This document shows, one piece after another, positions 8,384 to 17,546 of a stretch of DNA of 64,000 nt. The position numbers and the translations under genes were made by a program. Source of the DNA: JANXQG01 sp963780045 (GTDB lineage: Bacteria; Planctomycetota; Planctomycetia; Pirellulales; Thermoguttaceae). Within the stretch, counting starts at the first letter, position 1; each line of letters begins with the position of its first letter. Where the stretch lies: the NCBI GenBank assembly GCA_963780045.1, contig CAVZZZ010000001.1:4650001-4714000 (forward strand), read 5' to 3'. The notes beneath the pieces were generated by a model. That model saw only the letters and a list, made by a program, of their open reading frames with translations. It had not been told where the DNA came from and made no database searches.

Positions 8384-9781
8384 GTTCGTTTGCGCCACCA
8401 ATTACGGAAACTATGCGAGGGCACGCGCGGCAATTCCCGCCCGCGGGTCCATGCGCCTAGCTTGCCGGGATGCCACGGCAGGTAACGCGCCAAGCGGACA
8501 CCCGTGCGGACCGCCCACATCGCCAGTGCATAGCGCCGCGGGCCGCCCATCGCCCAGGCCCATAGCCGCCACGTGAGCCGCTCCAGCGGCGAATTCATCG
8601 GCGAAGGCTCGTTGACCGCGCGGTGGCGGAGATGGACCAACTGGTGCGGGATGTCGATCTTCACCGGGCAAACCTCGCCGCAGGCCCCGCACAAGGACGA
8701 CGCGAACGGCAGCTTGCCAGCCTTCTCCAGCCCCACCAGATGCGGCGTCAAAATCGAGCCGATCGGGCCGGGATAGATCCAGCCGTAGGACCATCCGCCG
8801 ACGCGGCGATAGACCGGGCAGGCGTTCAGGCACGCCCCGCAGCGGATGCAGAACAGCGACTGCCAGGCATGCGGGTCCTGGAGGACTTTCGAGCGGCCGT
8901 TGTCCAGAAAGATCACGTACAGCTTTTTGCCCGGCACGGGACCGTGGATCAGGTGCGTGTACGTCGTCAGCTTTTGGCGCAGTCGCGATGCGGCCCAGCA
9001 GATTGAGGAACAGCGGCAGATAGTCGATCCGCGGAATTATCTTCTCGATGCCGACCGTGACGACATGCACCGGCGGCGTGGCGGTGGAAAGGCCGGCATT
9101 GCCCTCGTTTTCGACGACCACCACCGTGCCGGAATCGGCGACGGCGAAATTGCAGCCCGATATGCCCATCCCGGCAGCCAGGTACTCGGCCCGCAGGTGC
9201 TTGCGCGCGATGGCCGTCAGCGCGGCGTGCTCGGCGGTGTTCGGCTCGCCGAGCGTCTTGTGGAACAGCTCGCCCACCTCGGCGGCGGAAAAGTGCATTG
9301 CCGGCGTTATGATGTGGATCGGCCGATGCCGCGCCAATTGCACGATGTACTCGCCCAGGTCGGTCTCGATCGCGCGGATGCCCTCGGCCGCCAGCACGTG
9401 GTTCACCTCCATCTCCTCGGTGACCATCGACTTGGACTTCACCACGCTCTTCACATTGTGCTGCCGGGCGATGTCGAGCACCATCTGATTCGCTTCCGCG
9501 GCATCCTGGGCAAAGAGCACTTCCGCGCCGCGGGACTTCATCTGCGACTCGAATTGCACCAGCAGCTTGTCGAGATTGGCGATAGCGTATTTCTTGATCT
9601 GATGGGCCGCCTCGCGCCAGTCCTGATATCCGGGAATAGCCGCCGTGAGGGACGTGTTGTGCTTGTAGGAGCCGTCCGCGACCTTGCCGAGGGTCACAAA
9701 CCGCGGCGACGGCTCACAAAGTCCGCGATTTTCCTCTTTGAGGAATGCGGCGCCGTCGAGATGCTCGGAATGGTTGGACAT
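8380..9781 (-). CDS. lutB: LutB-type iron-sulfur lactate utilization protein (one frameshift)
   Basis: The N-terminal LutB/LUD domain reads from 9781 with a conserved GMGISGCNFAVADSGTVVVV segment. The C-terminal part lies in another frame and carries the ferredoxin-like cluster-binding motif CIRCGACLNACPVY and a second CGACGEVCPVKI motif, enough for two [4Fe-4S] clusters. The frames change at a run of four T (8972-8975 on the plus strand), where one base appears to be missing or extra. Joined, the protein is about 467 aa, the normal LutB length. It is encoded between lutA and lutC. Confidence 0.9.
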
Positions 9782-9792
9782 GGCGGCAGCGG

Positions 9793-9889
9793 TTTTCAGT
9801 GTTCAGTGTTCGGTTGCCGTTTTTTGGTTTTCTGTGTGTCGCGCCGAGTTGTACTGCTGAAAACTGAACACTGAACACTGAAAACTATA
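9793..9889. repeat. heptamer inverted repeat element (TTCAGTG type)
   Basis: Seven 7-bp units based on TGTTCAG occupy 9793-9841. Five complementary units based on CACTGAA occupy 9855-9889. The element fills the gap between lutB and lutA, and the lutA stop codon lies inside its last unit. In the transcript it would form a long hairpin between two genes of one operon. Confidence 0.8.
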
Positions 9890-10595
9890 CCACGCCTGCA
9901 TCAAGCACTTCTGCCAGGTGCATCGTGCGGATGTGCCGCGTGGCGGGGTTGCGCTGCAAGATGCCGCCGACGTGCATCAGGCAGCTTACGTCGCCGGAGA
10001 CGACGACTTCGGCGCCGCTGCGGACGATGTTGTCAACCTTGCTCTGTCCCATCGCCAGCGACGTGCCCGGCAACTTCACGCTGAAGGTGCCGCCGAAGCC
10101 GCAGCATTCCTCGATGTTCGGCAGCTCGCAGTACGTCAGCCCGCGGACCGAACGCAGCAGCGTCAACGGATGCTCGAAGACGCCCAGCTCGCGCCGGCCG
10201 TGGCAGGCGGCGTGCAGCGCGACCTTTTGGGGAAAACTGGCGCCCGTGTCGGTCGCGTGCAGGATATCGACGAGGAACTCGCTGAACTCGAAGACGCGGC
10301 GGCTGACCCGCGCGACTTCTTCGCTGGAATCGACGTAGGGAAAGAATATCCGGCACATCGCCGAGCACGAGCCCGAAGGGCAGACGATCCAGCGGTATGC
10401 GGCGAACACCTTGCAGAACTGGCGGACCACCGGCCGCGACTCGTCCCAATAGCCCGAATTGAACGCCGGCTGGCCGCAACAGGTTTGACCGGCCGGAAAC
10501 TCGACCTGCACGCCGAGCCGCTTGAGCACGCGGACCATTGCGCGGGCGGCTTCCGGGTAGAACTGGTCCATGTAGCAGGGAACGAAGATCGCCAC
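9885..10595 (-). CDS. lutA: LutA-type lactate utilization protein with two CCG domains
   Basis: This heterodisulfide-reductase-like subunit starts VAIFVPCYMDQFYPE, the typical LutA N-terminus. It has two cysteine-rich CCG domains: CCGQPAFNSGY near residue 40 and CCGFGGTFSVK near residue 180, likely cluster ligands. The GTG at 10595 gives a family-length protein of 236 aa. An upstream ATG at 10775 would add 60 residues with no resemblance to the family and has no ribosome binding site. It is the first gene of lutA-lutB-lutC. No regulator gene of the LutR type is seen next to it. Confidence 0.9.
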   Translation of the reverse strand: MAIFVPCYMDQFYPEAARAMVRVLKRLGVQVEFPAGQTCCGQPAFNSGYWDESRPVVRQFCKVFAAYRWIVCPSGSCSAMCRIFFPYVDSSEEVARVSRRVFEFSEFLVDILHATDTGASFPQKVALHAACHGRRELGVFEHPLTLLRSVRGLTYCELPNIEECCGFGGTFSVKLPGTSLAMGQSKVDNIVRSGAEVVVSGDVSCLMHVGGILQRNPATRHIRTMHLAEVLDAGVV

Positions 10596-10861
10596 CGAGT
10601 CGCCTGGACGGTACGGCGGGTCATCCTGCCGGGGGGCCGGTTTGTAGCGAAATGGGGAATCCACGTTGGTCGGGCAAAGGTAGGGAATTCGTGCCAGAAG
10701 CAGGCCGTCCAGCAAAAAACTGGTTATACCAGAAATGTAGCGTTTCCAGTACCGTCTCGTCGCGGCGCTTGCCATTGGAAAGAATATAACCTAGAATTTC
10801 TGTTGGTCACGGAGCTTCCGACAAACTCCCGTTGTTTCACCCCAGTGGAAGGAATGGTGCG

Positions 10862-11224
10862 ATGAGAAGCGTTGCAATTGCGTTATTGTTGGTTGCCGTT
10901 TTTGCGGCAGCGTCTGACGTTCAAGCCCAGGCTTACATCGGCTATATGCCGGCTGCGCCCGCCGTGGCTTACTATGCTCCGCCGGTAACGGCTTATGCGC
11001 CTGTTGTGCAGGCTGCCCCCGTGGTGACCACCGCCTTCTACGCGCCGCAGACGGTCTACTACGCGGCCCCCGCGCCGTACTTCGTGGCAGCGCCGATTGC
11101 CATACGCGCCGCGCCGGCGGCCGTAGCGGTAGCACCCGTTTACGGGCGGGCAGTGATCGTTCGGCCGAAGGTTTACGTCGTTGGGCAGCCAGTGCGCAAC
11201 GTGCTCCGGGCGGTGACTCCGTAG
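10862..11224 (+). CDS. small secreted Ala/Pro/Tyr/Val-rich protein
   Basis: The product is 120 aa. It starts MRSVAIALLLVAVFAAASDV with a clear Sec signal peptide, cleaved near VQA-QA. The mature part is low-complexity, repeating Y-A-P/A-A-P-V motifs (PPVTAYAPVV, PQTVYYAAPAPYFVAAP). No enzymatic motif is present. Such compact tyrosine/proline repeat proteins are plausible cell-envelope or matrix components, but that is inference. GGAAGGA lies about 10 nt upstream of the ATG. A GC palindrome at 11244-11257 follows the stop and may be a terminator stem, though no T-run follows it. Confidence 0.75.
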   Translation: MRSVAIALLLVAVFAAASDVQAQAYIGYMPAAPAVAYYAPPVTAYAPVVQAAPVVTTAFYAPQTVYYAAPAPYFVAAPIAIRAAPAAVAVAPVYGRAVIVRPKVYVVGQPVRNVLRAVTP

Positions 11225-11370
11225 CGCGCATCGAAGTTGATCGGGTCCGGCCGGACCAGGTCGATCAGGCATAACTCATGCATCTGGTGGTCCATGACCC
11301 TGATTAATGCCGCAGGTATCTTCTTCCGTGTAACGTACTTCCTACTTCTTCCTACCCCCTAGCTCCGCGA

Positions 11371-14300
11371 TCAGCTTCTTAAAATCCTCGCGCGGCGCAG
11401 GGCGTCGAGGTCTTTGTCGTTTTTAATGTTCTCTGCGTCCTTGTACCCGGCGGCGACGGCCTTTTTGAGCCACGCCATCGCCCGCTCGGCCTGTTCGTCC
11501 GCGCCGTCTTCCTTCTTGTCGCGCATCACGGCGGCACAGATGGCGCGGAAGCACGCGGCGTTGTACAGGCTGTCTGCGTCGGTGCGGTTGAGCTTCTCCC
11601 ACATCTGCGCGGTGGCCCGGCAGCCCGCCGAGTCGCGTTTTCTTGCCATCGCCCGCAGCCGGCTGCCCATCAGACCCGGGACTACAACTGGATCGACGCC
11701 CGGCTTGCCCACCGCCCGCGGAAGTGCATCGTCGATGAGCGCCAGCGCGTCGCTGGCCCGGCCGGCCGTCACGTAGCTGGCCGCGAGGTTGCTCATGCTC
11801 AAAAGCGTGTCGGGGTGGTCGAGGCTGAGCTTGGCCTTCATGAGCTTGAGCGTCTCCTCGCGGAGGGCAATCGCTTCGGCATTGCGGCCGAGGAGGTCGT
11901 AGCTGTTCGCGAGGTTGTTCATGGTCGCGAGCGTTTCGGGGTGGTCTGGGCCGAGCTTGGCCTTCCGGAGCTTGAGCGTCTCCTTCCGGAGGGCAATCGC
12001 TTCGGCATTGCGGCCGAGGAGGTCGTAGCTGATTGCGAGGTTATTCATGCTCTTAAGCGTGTCCGGATGGTCGGGTCCGAGCTTGGCCTTCATGAGCTTG
12101 AGCGTATCCTCGTCGAGGGCCAAAGCCTCGGCGTTGCGGCCGAGGGCGCGGTAGCTATTCGCGAGGTTGCACATGCTCCTAAGCGTGTCGGGGTGGTCGA
12201 GTCCGAGCTTGCCTTTTTGGAGCTTAAGCGTCTCCTTCCGGAGGGCCAGGGCTTCGGCATGGCGGCCTAGAGCGGCATAGCTGTTCGCGAGGTTGTGCAT
12301 GCTCATAAGCGTATCCGGATGGTCTGGGCCGAGCTTAGCCTTGCGTAGCTTGAGCGTCTCCTCGCGGAGGGCCAGGGCTTCGGCATGGCGGCCTAGAGCG
12401 GCGTAGCTGTTCGCGAGGTTGCTCATGCTCGCAAGAGTGTCGGGGTGGTCGAGGCTGAGCTTGGCCTTCATGAGCTTGAGCGTCTCCTCGCGGAGGGCAA
12501 TCGCTTCGGCATTGCGGCCGAGGAGGTCGTAGCTGTTCGCGAGGTTGTTCATGGTCGCGAGCGTTTCGGGGTGGTCTGGGCCGAGCTTGGCCTTCCGGAG
12601 CTTGAGCGTCTCCTTCCGGAGGGCAATCGCTTCGGCATTGCGGCCGAGGAGGTCGTAGCTGATTGCGAGGTTATTCATGCTCTTAAGCGTGTCCGGATGG
12701 TCGGGTCCGAGCTTGGCCTTCATGAGCTTGAGCGTATCCTCGTCGAGGGCCAAAGCCTCGGCGTTGCGGCCAAGGGCCTCGTAGCTGTTCGCGAGGTTGC
12801 TCATGCTCCTAAGCGTGTCGGGGTGGCCGGGACCGAGCTTGGCCTTCCGGAGCTTGAGCGTCTCCTCGCGGAGGGCCAGGGCTTCGGCATGGCGGCCTAG
12901 AGCGGCGTAGCTGTTCGCGAGGTTGCTCATGCTCAAAAGCGTGTCGGGGTGGCCGGGGCCGAGCTTGGCCTTCATGAGCTTGAGCGTCTCCTCGCGGAGG
13001 GCCAGGGCTTCGGCATGGCGGCCTAGAGCGGCGTAGCTGTTCGCGAGGTTGCTCATGCTCGCAAGCGTGTCGGGGTGGTCGGGACCGAGCTTGGCCTTCT
13101 GGAGCTTGAGCGTCTCCTCACGGAGGGCCAGCGCCTCCGCGAGGCGGCCAAGGGCCTCGTAGCTGATTGCGAGGTTGTTCATGCTCCGAAGCGTGTCGGG
13201 GTGGCCGGGGCCGAGCTTGGCCTTCATGAGCTTGAGCGTCTCCTCGTGCAGGACCAGCGCCTCGGCGTTGCGGCCAAGGGCCTCGTAGCTGATTGCGAGG
13301 TTGCTCATGCTCTTAAGCGTGTCCGGATGGTCGGGGCCGAGCTTAGCCTTGCGTAGCTTGAGCGTCTCCTCGCGGAGGGCCAGGGCTTCGGCATGGCGGC
13401 CTAGATCGGCGTAGCTGTTCGCGAGGTTGTTCATGCCCGTAAGCGTGTCGGGGTGGTCGGGACCGAGCTCAGCCTTGTAAAGCTCGCGGGCGCGAAAGAA
13501 CTGCCTTTCGGCGATCTGTGGGCTGCCCAGGTAATCGAACGACGTTCCCAAGGTGATCCTCAGCCGGGCCTCGGTCAGCGGCCGGTCCTTGAATCCTTCC
13601 GCCACGAAGGGCAGCGCGGCCTCAACCGCGCGGGCCAGGGTCACGTCGCGGCCCAGGCCGCCTTCCTGGTTCTCCGGCCGCGCCGCCGCGAATATCCGGT
13701 TCTCGACGAACTGCAAGACCGCTTCGGTCTCGTCGCGCTGGCGGGCCGCTTCGGCACGCTGCGTCTGGGCTTGCTTTTCTTGCGTCTGGGCTTCCTGGCG
13801 TTGTTTTTCTTCGCCCTGCCGGGCAAACTCCGTGTCCTGCCTGGCCAACTCCGTGCGGGCACGCTCGGCGTTGACAAAGAAAAGCCCCCCTCCGAGGCCG
13901 AGGATGCCGACCAGCAGCGAGGCGGCCAGGCCGGCCACCACGCCCGGGTGTTTGCGCATCCACCGCTTGGCCCGCAGCGAAAAGGGTTCGGCCAGCGCGG
14001 CGACGGGCTCATCGGCGAGCCAACGCTCAATGTCCTCGGCCAGAGCTTTGGGAGTCGTGTAGCGGTCTTCGGGCTTCAAGGCCATCGCTTTCAGGCAGAT
14101 CGCCTCCAACACGGCAGAAATCGTCGGGTCGATTTGCCGGGGACGCGGGAACTCGCCCCGCTCAATCCTGTGTATCACTGCGCCGGGATCGGTACGGACC
14201 TCGTCGTCGGTAAACGGCGGCCGGCCTGCGAGCAAGTGATAGAGCGTGGCCCCCAGACTGTAAACGTCAGTGCCCACGCCCATTAGGTCCAACCGCCCGG

Positions 14301-15312
14301 CGGCCTGCTCGGGACTCATGTATTGCAGCGTGCCAAGGACCCTTCCCATCTCGGTCGGCGCCGAACCGCTGGCCGAGGACGGCTGCAGCGGCGCTTCCGA
14401 CGACGCATCTTTTGCGTCGAAAGCACCGACTGCCTTCGCGAGTCCCCAGTCGACAACCAGAGTCTCGCCGTACTGTCCCAGCATGATGTTGCGAGGCTTT
14501 AAATCCCGATGCAGGACGCCGCGGCTGTGGGCATAGGAGATGGCGTTACAGACGTCCAGAAAGCGTCCCAGGAGCTTACGGAGTTGAATGGCCCGCTCGC
14601 CGGGCGGCACGGCCTTCGCTTCGGCGCTGTGGAACCGCGAGATCGCGTCCAACAGGTTGTCGCCGCGGATGAAACGCATGGCGTAGAAGGGGCGGCCGTC
14701 GCCATATTGACCCAGACCATAGACGGGCACGATGCCCGGATGCTCCAGCCCGCCGGTGATTTCCGCCTCCAGCAGGAAACGCGAGCGGCTGTTGGGATCG
14801 TCGGCCAGACGCTCCTTGATCTCCTTCAGAGCCACCTCGCGGGAAAGCTCTTCGTCGCGGGCGACGGAGACCTTGCCCAGCCCGCCCTCGGCGTGAGGGC
14901 GAAGGATGCGGAAGCGGGTGCCGGAGGACGTGGAGGCGCCCACCGAATACGGCTGCGTGGCCCAAGGGTCGTCCGCGGCGCGGGCGACGGAGACATGGCC
15001 CAGCGAGGCCTGCACGTCGGCGTCGCCAAGCTTTTGGAGTTCTTCGCGGACCGAGCCGATCGAGCTGACGGCAGCCAGGCTCTGGGCTGGGTCGTCGTGG
15101 TGGTGTTTGAGGTGCTCGCCGACCAGCGCTTCCAGCAAATCGCGGCGGGCCGGGGCCAGGACGTTCTGGGCGACGAGGATTTCGCCCAATGGTTTCTCCT
15201 TTGCCAATACCCAGGCGTGCATGGCGGCCACCAGGGCGTCGCGGCTGATGAAATCCATCTGCAAGGCGAGGATGCCGAAAAGCAGGTTGCGGTCATGTTG
15301 AGGAGCGGACAT
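11371..15312 (-). CDS. Ser/Thr protein kinase with transmembrane helix and 14 TPRs
   Basis: The product is about 1313 aa. Residues 1-120 are a planctomycete N-terminal module. The PknB-type kinase follows, with the glycine loop EGGLGKVSVA, catalytic HRDLKPRN, and DWG in place of DFG. A single TM segment (GVVAGLAASLLVGILGLGGG) separates kinase from a charged coiled coil. The C-terminal part holds 14 near-identical 42-residue kinesin-light-chain-like TPRs with the pattern LGPDHPDTL...NLANSY..LGR.AEAL. Repeats 7-9 and 12-14 are almost identical, spaced by 630 bp. The likely role is sensing or scaffolding through protein contacts; the substrate is unknown. The ATG at 15312 is preferred over 15444 for the start MSAPQHDRNLLFGILALQMD. 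Confidence 0.9.
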   Translation of the reverse strand: MSAPQHDRNLLFGILALQMDFISRDALVAAMHAWVLAKEKPLGEILVAQNVLAPARRDLLEALVGEHLKHHHDDPAQSLAAVSSIGSVREELQKLGDADVQASLGHVSVARAADDPWATQPYSVGASTSSGTRFRILRPHAEGGLGKVSVARDEELSREVALKEIKERLADDPNSRSRFLLEAEITGGLEHPGIVPVYGLGQYGDGRPFYAMRFIRGDNLLDAISRFHSAEAKAVPPGERAIQLRKLLGRFLDVCNAISYAHSRGVLHRDLKPRNIMLGQYGETLVVDWGLAKAVGAFDAKDASSEAPLQPSSASGSAPTEMGRVLGTLQYMSPEQAAGRLDLMGVGTDVYSLGATLYHLLAGRPPFTDDEVRTDPGAVIHRIERGEFPRPRQIDPTISAVLEAICLKAMALKPEDRYTTPKALAEDIERWLADEPVAALAEPFSLRAKRWMRKHPGVVAGLAASLLVGILGLGGGLFFVNAERARTELARQDTEFARQGEEKQRQEAQTQEKQAQTQRAEAARQRDETEAVLQFVENRIFAAARPENQEGGLGRDVTLARAVEAALPFVAEGFKDRPLTEARLRITLGTSFDYLGSPQIAERQFFRARELYKAELGPDHPDTLTGMNNLANSYADLGRHAEALALREETLKLRKAKLGPDHPDTLKSMSNLAISYEALGRNAEALVLHEETLKLMKAKLGPGHPDTLRSMNNLAISYEALGRLAEALALREETLKLQKAKLGPDHPDTLASMSNLANSYAALGRHAEALALREETLKLMKAKLGPGHPDTLLSMSNLANSYAALGRHAEALALREETLKLRKAKLGPGHPDTLRSMSNLANSYEALGRNAEALALDEDTLKLMKAKLGPDHPDTLKSMNNLAISYDLLGRNAEAIALRKETLKLRKAKLGPDHPETLATMNNLANSYDLLGRNAEAIALREETLKLMKAKLSLDHPDTLASMSNLANSYAALGRHAEALALREETLKLRKAKLGPDHPDTLMSMHNLANSYAALGRHAEALALRKETLKLQKGKLGLDHPDTLRSMCNLANSYRALGRNAEALALDEDTLKLMKAKLGPDHPDTLKSMNNLAISYDLLGRNAEAIALRKETLKLRKAKLGPDHPETLATMNNLANSYDLLGRNAEAIALREETLKLMKAKLSLDHPDTLLSMSNLAASYVTAGRASDALALIDDALPRAVGKPGVDPVVVPGLMGSRLRAMARKRDSAGCRATAQMWEKLNRTDADSLYNAACFRAICAAVMRDKKEDGADEQAERAMAWLKKAVAAGYKDAENIKNDKDLDALRRARILRS

Positions 15313-15682
15313 GGTTGCCAACGGTCCTTTGGATGATGAGGAGATCGCCGGCCGATGTTGTCGGCGGACTTGCGCCCATTCTAGCCGCCGACGCAAGTGT
15401 TTGCCACTGGCGGGGCAAGCCGCGGTTTTCGCAAGGCTCGGCATGGGAGACTTCGCCTTCTTTCACGTAGCACGAGAAGACTTTGGCGCCGGTCGCGAAA
15501 ATCGCATTAAGGCCGTCCCGAGGCTGGGAATCCCCAAGTCATTGCCGCATAACGACTTACGTCATGCGAGAATTGCCGGACCATAAAAACGGCGGCGAGT
15601 TTCCCAAACAAAAGTCAAGCGATGTAAACCCTTGCGGCGCAAGGACTTGCCGAGGCGGGCGAACGGCGAGTATCAATGTCTG

Positions 15683-15711
15683 TTGACAAGAGTTAAGATA
15701 TGTGGTATGAT
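15683..15711 (+). promoter_or_regulatory. consensus sigma70-type promoter facing the hairpin element
   Basis: TTGACA at 15683-15688 and TATGAT at 15706-15711 are separated by exactly 17 bp. Transcription would begin near 15718 and run into the element at 15740-16048. No coding gene follows on this strand for over 2 kb, so the product would be an RNA. A chance match in a locally AT-rich stretch cannot be excluded. Confidence 0.5.
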
Positions 15712-15739
15712 GGCGGAACGCGCCCTCACCCTGCCCTCT

Positions 15740-16048
15740 CCCGGTGCGCTTGTTGTTCTACACATCTCAGACCCCATCCGGCTCGCCCGGATGGTGAACT
15801 AGGTTGAATGGCTGGAAAAGTGAAATGAAGAAATCACGACTCCCGCGGGCTTGTCCCGCGGGTGAAGGAGATTGCGCGGCTACATGGCGAATATGCAAAA
15901 GCTGAACAATCTGATTTACCATCCAGACAAGCTGGATGGGGTCTGGTTCTTGTTGGTTTTCGTAGCCAGCTTTACAACCTCCTTCACCATCCACACGAGG
16001 TGGATGGGGTTGTGTGGCGACTTATGTAGAACAACAAGCCCGGTGCGC
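15740..16048. mobile_element. MITE-like element with terminal inverted repeats, direct flanks and four uniform hairpins
   Basis: The 10-bp direct repeat CCCGGTGCGC occurs at 15740-15749 and 16039-16048. Just inside it are 13-bp inverted ends, TTGTTGTTCTACA at 15750-15762 and its complement at 16025-16037. The interior has no ORF worth calling but four hairpins, each an 8-bp stem with a 5-nt loop, at 15774-15794, 15842-15862, 15919-15939 and 15987-16007. Three of them share CCATCC/GGATGG, and the two inner pairs covary. Removing one flank copy would rebuild the common palindrome CCCTCTCCC...GAGGGG, suggesting insertion into an older repeat. No transposase is encoded, so it would be non-autonomous. 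Confidence 0.6.
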
Positions 16049-16263
16049 GAGGGGAAGTGGGGGGGACGAGAGACCGGATTCCTTTGCAGGAAAAACCGCC
16101 GACAGAAAAGTGGAAGGCGATGAGAAGCCAAGCATGAAAAACGTTGCAGAATGTTGCATTCCGTTGCATCCCGATAGCCGCGCGAGGGGTGAAGGCGGAG
16201 ACCGGCCGGGTCCGACCCCCCGCGCCGCACGTTGGTGCATAAACCACACGGTAGCGGGAAGTC

Positions 16264-16351
16264 CTGGGTCCGCTCTAGGCGTGTCCTAGGCCTCGTCTGG
16301 GTCCGTCCTGGCTTCATTCTGGGTGCCTCCTGGATTGCTGCTGGGTTGGAA
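16264..16351. repeat. eight degenerate tandem 11-bp repeats
   Basis: Eight consecutive units each start with CTGG or CTAG and are exactly 11 bp long (for example CTGGGTCCGCT and CTAGGCGTGTC). The tail of each unit is variable. No reading frame is maintained, since 11 is not a multiple of 3 and stops occur. The role is unknown. Confidence 0.6.
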
Positions 16352-16443
16352 AATCGCCAGAAACACGGGAAATACTCGATGTTCAACACGCGAAGAAAAA
16401 AACTCCGGCCAGAATCGCACAGATATGCACCACGGGCCGGAGG

Positions 16444-16485
16444 CAGAAGTGAGAAGTGAGAAGGTCAAATGCCAGAGGTCGGAGG
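16444..16485. repeat. single-arm heptamer repeat
   Basis: Six 7-bp units begin with CAGAAGT and GAGAAGT and decay to TCGGAGG. This is the same unit type as the element after recR (3675-3716), but the complementary arm is missing here. It may be a degraded copy. Confidence 0.55.
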
Positions 16486-16839
16486 TCGAACCGGTCGTGT
16501 CACACCCCGTCATGCCGTTCCGCCCTTATTGCACCAACCACACCGTAAGGGCATGCACGCAGCCAGAGAGCGTATACTGCCTAAAGCCTTATGCGCCAAC
16601 GACTTACATCAACAGTCAACAACATGCACCACGCACCAAGAACGCGGGGGCGGTGCAGCAAGCAAGAAAAACGGTCGCGAAACCGCGACAAACCGCGACA
16701 TGGCCGCACGCGTCAGGGTGGGCCTGCGCAAACCGAACGAGCGCGGATTTGGCTTCAACCATGAAGTTGACGCTAACCCGCGAACGCCGGCCAACCGGAA
16801 CGCCCGTTTTGCCGGTCCGACCCTACGAATGCCCTCACC

Positions 16840-16868
16840 CTAGCCCTCTCCCGGGTGGAGAGGGGACT
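16840..16868. repeat. CCCTCTCCC-type palindrome
   Basis: CCCTCTCC is followed after four bases by GGAGAGGG, preceded by CCCTCACCCTAG. The left half matches the sequence flanking the hairpin element at 15722-15740, so the two are copies of one dispersed palindrome family. Confidence 0.55.
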
Positions 16869-17062
16869 TGCTAAGTTTACCACTCAAATGAAGCCGCTGA
16901 CCGTCGCCGTGACTCACGTTGCCACAAAGGCTTGCAGCATGCCGCGCCAAGTGCGGGGCACGTGCGCCATGCCCGCCGGCGGCGCGCACCGGCGTGCGGC
17001 GGACCGCAGCGCGGCGCGGCGGGCCTGGCGCTGCTCGGCAGCGGACGGTGGGAACGCGTGTC

Positions 17063-17546
17063 TTATGCCTTTCTGCCCGACGCGCAGCCGGACTTGATCC
17101 AAGTTTGCGTCTCGGCCAGCGATTCCCCGGTTTCCAAAAGGCTCTTGAGACTCGCCAGGATGTGCGGCCAGCCGTTGGAGACGGCCTCGATGAGCTTGGA
17201 TTGAGGACGGTCGATCTCGTGAATCACGGTGAGCTTGATCAATTCGCCGATCGGCTCCAACTCGTACGTCAATCGCGAGTAGCCTTCCTCGCGCAGCTCC
17301 GGCCGCCACTCGTTGCGCCACCTGAGCACGAGCCGCCGGCACGGCTCGATTTCCACGACCTCGCCGCTGTCGCACAATTCGCCGTCGGGTTTCACCAGCT
17401 TCCACGAAGCGCCGGGCTTCCACTCGCATTCCTGCCAGCACTCGACCCAGTAGCGGCGGGTGAACTCGGGGTCCGATCAGGGCCTGCCAGAGCTTCTCGG
17501 CGATGGTGCGGATGTACGTAACGTAGACGAATCGCGAATCAGACAT
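17063..17546 (-). CDS. SRPBCC/AHSA1-domain protein (one frameshift)
   Basis: This START-like hydrophobic-pocket protein belongs to the AHSA1 type that often pairs with ArsR regulators. The N-terminus MSDSRFVYVTYIRTIAEKLW is in one frame. After a shift near 17468-17475 (a GGGG run on the plus strand) the protein continues DPEFTRRYWVE and then KPDGELCDSGEVVEIEPCRR. The restored length is about 160 aa, normal for the family. Its start overlaps the end of the upstream arsR gene by 8 nt, so the two are translationally coupled. The ligand is unknown. Confidence 0.85.

Larger units (their letters stand above)
15313..17062. other. gene-free, repeat-rich intergenic region
   Basis: No open frame here resembles a protein. 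The short ORFs are broken by palindromes and have no domain. The region holds a sigma70-like promoter (15683-15711), a hairpin-rich mobile-looking element (15740-16048), three GTTGCA words spaced 10 bp apart (around 16144-16170), eight tandem 11-mers (16264-16351), a single heptamer arm (16444-16485) and a CCCTCTCCC palindrome (16840-16868). Neighbouring genes on both sides are on the minus strand. Confidence 0.7.

Noticed and set aside
13453..14286. Plus-strand open frames over the kinase/TPR gene, including two near-identical 151-aa frames
   Set aside because: They reflect the repeated TPR DNA read backwards. Their only value was to expose the 630-bp duplication.
15740..16048. CRISPR array
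   Set aside because: The CCATCC hairpins are irregularly spaced (about 145 and 68 bp) and differ in stem sequence. No cas gene is near.
15872..16123. 83-aa open frame across the hairpin element
   Set aside because: It is translated palindrome and its hydrophobic stretch is accidental. The hairpin covariation shows that the constraint is on base pairing, not on the peptide.
16469..16843. 124-aa open frame in the gene-free region
   Set aside because: It is basic and low in hydrophobic residues, has no ribosome site, and overlaps other frames equally open in GC-rich DNA.
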